DNA from: Deltaproteobacteria bacterium
GTDB lineage: Bacteria; Desulfobacterota; Desulfobacteria; Desulfobacterales; JAFDDL01
Assembly: GCA_019310865.1 (NCBI GenBank)
Contig: JAFDDL010000111.1
Coordinates: 1-9,236 of the forward strand
DNA: 9,236 nt
Direction: 5' to 3'
Position numbers and translations under genes: made by a program. The notes under the pieces were generated by a model. It was not told the DNA's origin. It ran no database searches and was given only the letters and a program-made list of their open reading frames with translations. Positions 6,118-9,236 of this stretch are shown piece by piece (the first letter of the stretch is position 1; the number at the start of each line of letters is the position of its first letter).

Positions 6118-7263
6118 TTACTTGCCCAGCACCATTCGGCCGATAATCTGGCGTTGCACCTGGGATGTCCCACCGCCGATGGTCGTGATTTTCGACCACC
6201 ATAACGATCTGCCCACGGCATACTCCCGCATGGCGCCGTATCCACCAAAGACTTGAACGGCCTTGTCCGCACAGCGCTGGTACGCCTCTGAGATGAAGGT
6301 CTTGGTCAAGGCGGCATCGAGGGCGATATTCTCCCGGGCATCCACCTTGCCGGCCAGGTGGTAGGCCATCAGCCGCGAAGCTTCCAGATCCATCTTCATC
6401 TCTGCAATCAGCCCCTGTACAAACTGGAAGTCTCCGATACGCTTGCCGAACTGTACCCTTTCCCGGGCATAGCTGACGGCGTCTTGCAAATCCGCATCCA
6501 TCAGGCCCACCAGATGCGTAAACGCCAGTCTTTCCCACCCAAGGGACTCCAGCATGGCCTTAAAGCCGGCGCCTTCTTCCGTTAGTCGGTTCTCCACCGG
6601 CACCCGCACATCGTCCAGGAACACTTCGCCCGTGGGGGAAGCATGTATGCCATATTTTTTAAACGCCGGGCCCAGGGTAACGCCCGGGGTATCGGCCTCT
6701 ACGATAAACGAAACGATCCCCTTGGCCCGCAAGGTTGGATCCGTCGTTGCGTAAACCAGTATGATATCGGCAATCGGGCCATTGGATATGAAGGTCTTGC
6801 TGCCGTTGAGCACATACACATCCCCGTCCCTTTTTGCGGTCGTTTGCATACTGGTGGCATCGGAACCGGCATCCGGCTCGGTCACCCCCAACGCACCTAT
6901 CTTTTCACCAGCGGCAAGGGCCGGGAGGTATTTTGCTTTTTGGGCGTCATTTCCCAACTCGTTTATATTCATGGCGCATAAAAGCAGATGACTGAGCCAG
7001 GAATTGCACAGGCTCGAGTCGCGACTGGCCCGTGCAAATGCTTCGGTGCCCAGCACCGTTGTCAATGCATTGGCGCCATCGCCGCCATATTCTCTGGGTA
7101 GACACAATCCCGTCAATCCGAATTGAGCCATTTTTTTCCATACGTCGAGGGAAAATTCCTCTTTCTCTTCCCGCTCTTCGACGCCCGGTAAAACCTCTTT
7201 CCGGCAAAACTTCTCCACCTCTTTAATAAACATGCGCTGTCTTTTGCTAATCGTGAAATCCAT
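6118..7263 (-). CDS. Acyl-CoA dehydrogenase, isovaleryl/long-chain-type catalytic glutamate
   Basis: A 381-residue FAD enzyme of normal family length, catalysing alpha,beta-dehydrogenation of an acyl-CoA (or the reverse) with ETF as electron partner. The three-domain layout is intact: N-terminal helical domain to about 120; the first signature GALGVTEPDAGSD at 123-135 in the beta domain; and the C-terminal helical domain with RVQFGKRIGDFQ (269-280), QVFGGYGAMREY (337-348) and IGGGTSQVQR (362-371). The medium-chain-type catalytic glutamate would be in YEGT; here that position is G364. A glutamate is instead present in LGWERL (E244), aligning with the helix-G catalytic base of isovaleryl-CoA and long-chain enzymes. 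So it is probably active, on a branched or bulky acyl-CoA. The ATG at 7263 follows GAGGTGAGGT. It lies 50 nt after etfA and is the last gene of the etf block. The exact substrate is unknown. Confidence 0.94.
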   Translation of the reverse strand: MDFTISKRQRMFIKEVEKFCRKEVLPGVEEREEKEEFSLDVWKKMAQFGLTGLCLPREYGGDGANALTTVLGTEAFARASRDSSLCNSWLSHLLLCAMNINELGNDAQKAKYLPALAAGEKIGALGVTEPDAGSDATSMQTTAKRDGDVYVLNGSKTFISNGPIADIILVYATTDPTLRAKGIVSFIVEADTPGVTLGPAFKKYGIHASPTGEVFLDDVRVPVENRLTEEGAGFKAMLESLGWERLAFTHLVGLMDADLQDAVSYARERVQFGKRIGDFQFVQGLIAEMKMDLEASRLMAYHLAGKVDARENIALDAALTKTFISEAYQRCADKAVQVFGGYGAMREYAVGRSLWWSKITTIGGGTSQVQRQIIGRMVLGK

Positions 7264-7313
7264 ACCTCACCTCATAAAGGAATTTATTGCCGTGGCCCGT
7301 ATTGAATATCGTC

Positions 7314-8297
7314 CTACTTTTTTAATTCGTTAATTTTCCCGGTTAACTTGGGCACCATGTCGAGAATGTTGCCGACCACCCCCACATCCGCCACGTTGAA
7401 AATGGGCGCCCGCGGATTCTTGTTCACTGCCAACAGAAAAGGGCTTCCTTTTATGCCCGCCAAATGCTGAAAAGATCCGCTGATCCCTAATGCCAGGTAA
7501 AGCTTGGGCTTTACCGTTTTTCCCGAAGATCCGACCTGCCTTGCTTTTTCCATCCAATTGGAATCCGCCAGCGGCCGGGTGCACGCCACTTCAGCACCCA
7601 GGGTTTTTGCCAGGTCGAACACCATCGGCAAATTATCGTCATCCTGAATGCCCCTGCCAACGGAAACAAGGATATCGGCCTTGGTGATATCGACATCGCC
7701 CGGGTCTTCCTGGAGCAATTCGATAAAATGTATCCGGGTTGACTCGAATATCTCCTCGGGCACATCACCGGTTTTATCCGTTACCTGACCGGTGTCCGTC
7801 AGGCGCTCTGACGTCTTGAAAGCACCCGAGCGACAAGTGAAAACGGCGCCTTTTGATATGTCGCAACCGACCGTGGTGAGAATCTGGCCCGCGTGTTCTT
7901 CCCGAACCGCCTTAATTCTGTCATCTTCAACGCCCTTGAAGCCCAACACGTCAGCCACGTACGGTTTCTCCAACAAAATCGAAAGCCCCGGGGCCAAATC
8001 CATCCCGAAATGCTCATGGGGGATGAGAACGATACTGTTTTCGGGCAGCACTTGTTTTAAAACCTGCCGGGTTGTTTCGGCGTTGGGTTTTTCCGTCTTG
8101 ACATCGATTTTCCAGACGTCCATATAGCCTTGTGAAATACCGGTGCACACATCGCCAAGTTCTGATCCGGTGCCGGTAACAATGGCAGTCACCCCGGCAT
8201 TGGAATCAATTGTCGCTGCAGCCGTTAAGAGTTCAAAAGCCGAATCGCTGACCGTGCCGCCGTCATGTTCGATATATGCAAATATTTTATTCGTCAT
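7314..8297 (-). CDS. etfA: Electron transfer flavoprotein, alpha subunit
   Basis: A 327-residue subunit carrying the electron-transferring FAD of the ETF dimer. The N-terminal alpha/beta domain (about 1-190) is followed by the C-terminal FAD domain: VSVGRGIQ at 211-218, R241 in CTRPLADSNW, the VGSSGKTVKPKLY segment at 255-267, GISGSFQHLAG at 271-281, and the final PIFNVADVGVVGNILDMVPKL at 298-318. These are the residues that hold FAD in characterised ETFs. There is no N-terminal ferredoxin extension, unlike some anaerobic EtfA proteins. The ATG at 8297 overlaps the etfB stop by 4 nt (ATGA), and GGAGG at 8306-8310 lies 8 nt upstream, so the two subunits are translationally coupled. The partner is presumably the acyl-CoA dehydrogenase 50 nt downstream. 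Whether the complex bifurcates electrons cannot be decided by eye. Confidence 0.96.
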   Translation of the reverse strand: MTNKIFAYIEHDGGTVSDSAFELLTAAATIDSNAGVTAIVTGTGSELGDVCTGISQGYMDVWKIDVKTEKPNAETTRQVLKQVLPENSIVLIPHEHFGMDLAPGLSILLEKPYVADVLGFKGVEDDRIKAVREEHAGQILTTVGCDISKGAVFTCRSGAFKTSERLTDTGQVTDKTGDVPEEIFESTRIHFIELLQEDPGDVDITKADILVSVGRGIQDDDNLPMVFDLAKTLGAEVACTRPLADSNWMEKARQVGSSGKTVKPKLYLALGISGSFQHLAGIKGSPFLLAVNKNPRAPIFNVADVGVVGNILDMVPKLTGKINELKK

Positions 8298-9088
8298 TGA
8301 TTTGTCCTCCCGCCGGCCACCAGCAATTGCGCCAGTTTTGTCAAAACCTGTTCCGAGTTGCCTTCCAGCATTTTAGCCCCGCCGCCCGTATCGGGAGAAA
8401 AATAATTGAGGCGTTGGACCCGGGCGCCGGTTGGGCCCACTGTCTCCCCGGTCATCTCCAGCGTTTCTGCGTCATGCATTGGGATTTCGATATCATAGGC
8501 CTGATCCCAGCCACGGCTTGAAACATACCGCGGTTGATTGATTCCTGTCTGTATGGACAGCACACAGGGAAGGCGTATGTCGCTCACCTCGATATTGCCG
8601 CCTGCGATTTCCCTGCCGGCCCGAATGGCCTTTTCATCCAAAACCTGTATCTGTTTTACAAGAGAAGCATAGGGCCAGCCGAGCATTTCAGCCAGCATGC
8701 CCCCCACCTGTCCTGCGCCATCATCTGCCTGGGCGCCGGTGAGAATCAGATCGAATTGGCCATTGCCCGCTTCCGCCTTGAGAATTTCTGCAATGCCTCT
8801 TCCGTCCGAATCCTCAAAGGCTTCATCCGTGATGTGCACCGCCTTATCCGCGCCCATTGCCAGGCCTCTTCTGAGCACGTCATCCGCCTCTTCATCGCCG
8901 ATTGATACCAGCGTTACCGTTCCCCCGACGTTTTCACGGATAGTCAGCGCCTCTTCGACGGCATAGTTGTCCCATTCATTGATATAATAAACGAGATCGT
9001 CACGCTTGATATCGGAGCCATCGGCATTGGGCTCTATTACATTTTCCTCCGTATCAAGAATCCCCTTGACACATACCAATATTTCCAT
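8294..9088 (-). CDS. etfB: Electron transfer flavoprotein, beta subunit
   Basis: A 264-residue subunit that partners EtfA and binds AMP or a second FAD. It opens with MEILVCVKGI, typical of EtfB, and has INEWDNYAVEEAL at 37-49, GDEEADDVLRRGLAMGADKA at 64-83, and the nucleotide-binding GAQADDGAGQVGGMLAEMLGWP at 118-139 (the family segment around the phosphate loop). IRLPCVLSIQTGINQPRY at 171-188 is the ETF-beta signature region. The segment that follows, SSRGWDQAYDIEIP at 190-203, lacks the usual lysine-rich recognition loop (LPNIMKAKKK type), so its docking to dehydrogenases may differ. The ATG at 9088 is preferred over an upstream in-frame ATG at 9124, because GGAGG (9097-9101) lies exactly 8 nt before it and homology begins there. 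It is the first complete gene of the etf block. Confidence 0.95.
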   Translation of the reverse strand: MEILVCVKGILDTEENVIEPNADGSDIKRDDLVYYINEWDNYAVEEALTIRENVGGTVTLVSIGDEEADDVLRRGLAMGADKAVHITDEAFEDSDGRGIAEILKAEAGNGQFDLILTGAQADDGAGQVGGMLAEMLGWPYASLVKQIQVLDEKAIRAGREIAGGNIEVSDIRLPCVLSIQTGINQPRYVSSRGWDQAYDIEIPMHDAETLEMTGETVGPTGARVQRLNYFSPDTGGGAKMLEGNSEQVLTKLAQLLVAGGRTNQ

Positions 9089-9096
9089 GTTGATTG

Positions 9097-9101
9097 CCTC
9101 C
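9097..9101 (-). promoter_or_regulatory. Shine-Dalgarno site fixing the etfB start
   Basis: GGAGG on the minus strand, 8 nt before the ATG at 9088. It rules out the upstream ATG at 9124, which would also start inside the palindrome at 9114-9129. Confidence 0.75.
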
Positions 9102-9113
9102 GTTTGCTTATAA

Positions 9114-9129
9114 AAAATGTTCACATTTT
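9114..9129. repeat. 16-bp palindrome upstream of etfB, candidate operator
   Basis: On the minus strand AAAATGT-GA-ACATTTT, with perfect 7-nt arms and a 2-nt centre. It overlaps the candidate -10 box and lies 25 nt before the etfB start codon. This placement suits a repressor site. The loop is too short and the stem too AT-rich for a convincing intrinsic terminator, although T residues follow it. Confidence 0.5.
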
Positions 9130-9152
9130 ATGCGCCGATACCGCTTTAACAA
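9125..9152 (-). promoter_or_regulatory. Possible sigma70-type promoter for etfBA-acyl-CoA dehydrogenase
   Basis: TTGTTA (9147-9152) and TAAAAT (9125-9130) on the minus strand, separated by 16 nt, match the -35 and -10 consensus at 4 of 6 and 5 of 6 positions. The gap between the preceding gene's stop and etfB is only 71 nt, so etfB could equally be transcribed by read-through. Confidence 0.35.
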
Positions 9153-9159
9153 CGACGGT

Positions 9160-9236
9160 TCAATCCGTATCCATGTGGCGCGCGATCAACTCTGCGATAT
9201 CGATGACTTCCACCTTTTCATCCAGCCCTTCCGTGG
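9160..9236 (-). CDS. C-terminal end of an unidentified protein upstream of etfB
   Basis: From the right edge a frame runs 24 codons to a TGA at 9160-9162, ending in VEVIDIAELIARHMDTD. The rest of the gene lies outside the window. Genes just ahead of etfBA in anaerobes are often membrane-associated or soluble HdrD-like Fe-S oxidoreductases that link ETF to the quinone pool, and their C-termini can look like this hydrophobic-acidic tail. That identification is a guess from context; the fragment itself has no diagnostic motif. Codon use and the 71-nt spacing to etfB are compatible with a real upstream gene of the same operon. Confidence 0.5.
   Translation of the reverse strand, partial: TEGLDEKVEVIDIAELIARHMDTD

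Noticed and set aside
6118..7263. Acyl-CoA dehydrogenase as a catalytically dead homologue
   Set aside because: G364 replaces the usual glutamate, but E244 sits at the known alternative catalytic position and all other motifs are intact.

Overview
The window is a compact run of bacterial catabolic and electron-transfer genes. Every gene I can support is on the minus strand, so transcription runs from the right edge to the left edge. Pyruvate-type ferredoxin oxidoreductase chemistry, an FrhB-type iron-sulfur flavoprotein and an ETF/acyl-CoA dehydrogenase set together suggest a strict anaerobe. A sulfate-reducing or syntrophic member of the Desulfobacterota (old Deltaproteobacteria) fits best, but this is inference from gene content, since no taxonomic marker is present.

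Right block (9236 down to 6118): the last 24 codons of an unidentified protein, then etfB, etfA (4-nt overlap) and an acyl-CoA dehydrogenase. The dehydrogenase has no glutamate at the usual C-terminal catalytic site but has one at the isovaleryl/long-chain position in helix G. The gap before etfB holds a weak sigma70-like promoter with a 16-bp palindrome over its -10 box.

Control region (6117 to 5860, 258 nt, the longest gene-free stretch): it carries an exact match to the sigma54 (RpoN) -24/-12 consensus, a one-mismatch IHF site inside a larger dyad about 48 nt upstream of the predicted start, and a tandem pair of 18-bp repeats at about -124 to -159, where an enhancer-binding activator would be expected. 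This is the most distinctive regulatory signal in the window.

Left block (5859 down to 1): a metal-dependent amidohydrolase, a RidA-family enamine/imine deaminase, a small metal-binding cupin, indolepyruvate:ferredoxin oxidoreductase subunits IorA and IorB (translationally coupled), and an FrhB/FdhB-family iron-sulfur flavoprotein cut by the left edge. There is no convincing terminator between them, so they may form one sigma54-driven operon.

Working model (inference): the amidohydrolase releases an amino acid or similar amine from a peptide or N-acyl compound. An aminotransferase or related PLP enzyme encoded elsewhere makes the 2-oxo acid, with RidA clearing reactive enamines. IorAB decarboxylates the aryl 2-oxo acid to an acyl-CoA and reduces ferredoxin, and the FrhB-like protein passes those electrons on. 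The acyl-CoA dehydrogenase and ETF next door handle a separate acyl-CoA oxidation or reduction. I see no RNA genes, CRISPR arrays, insertion sequences or prophage genes.
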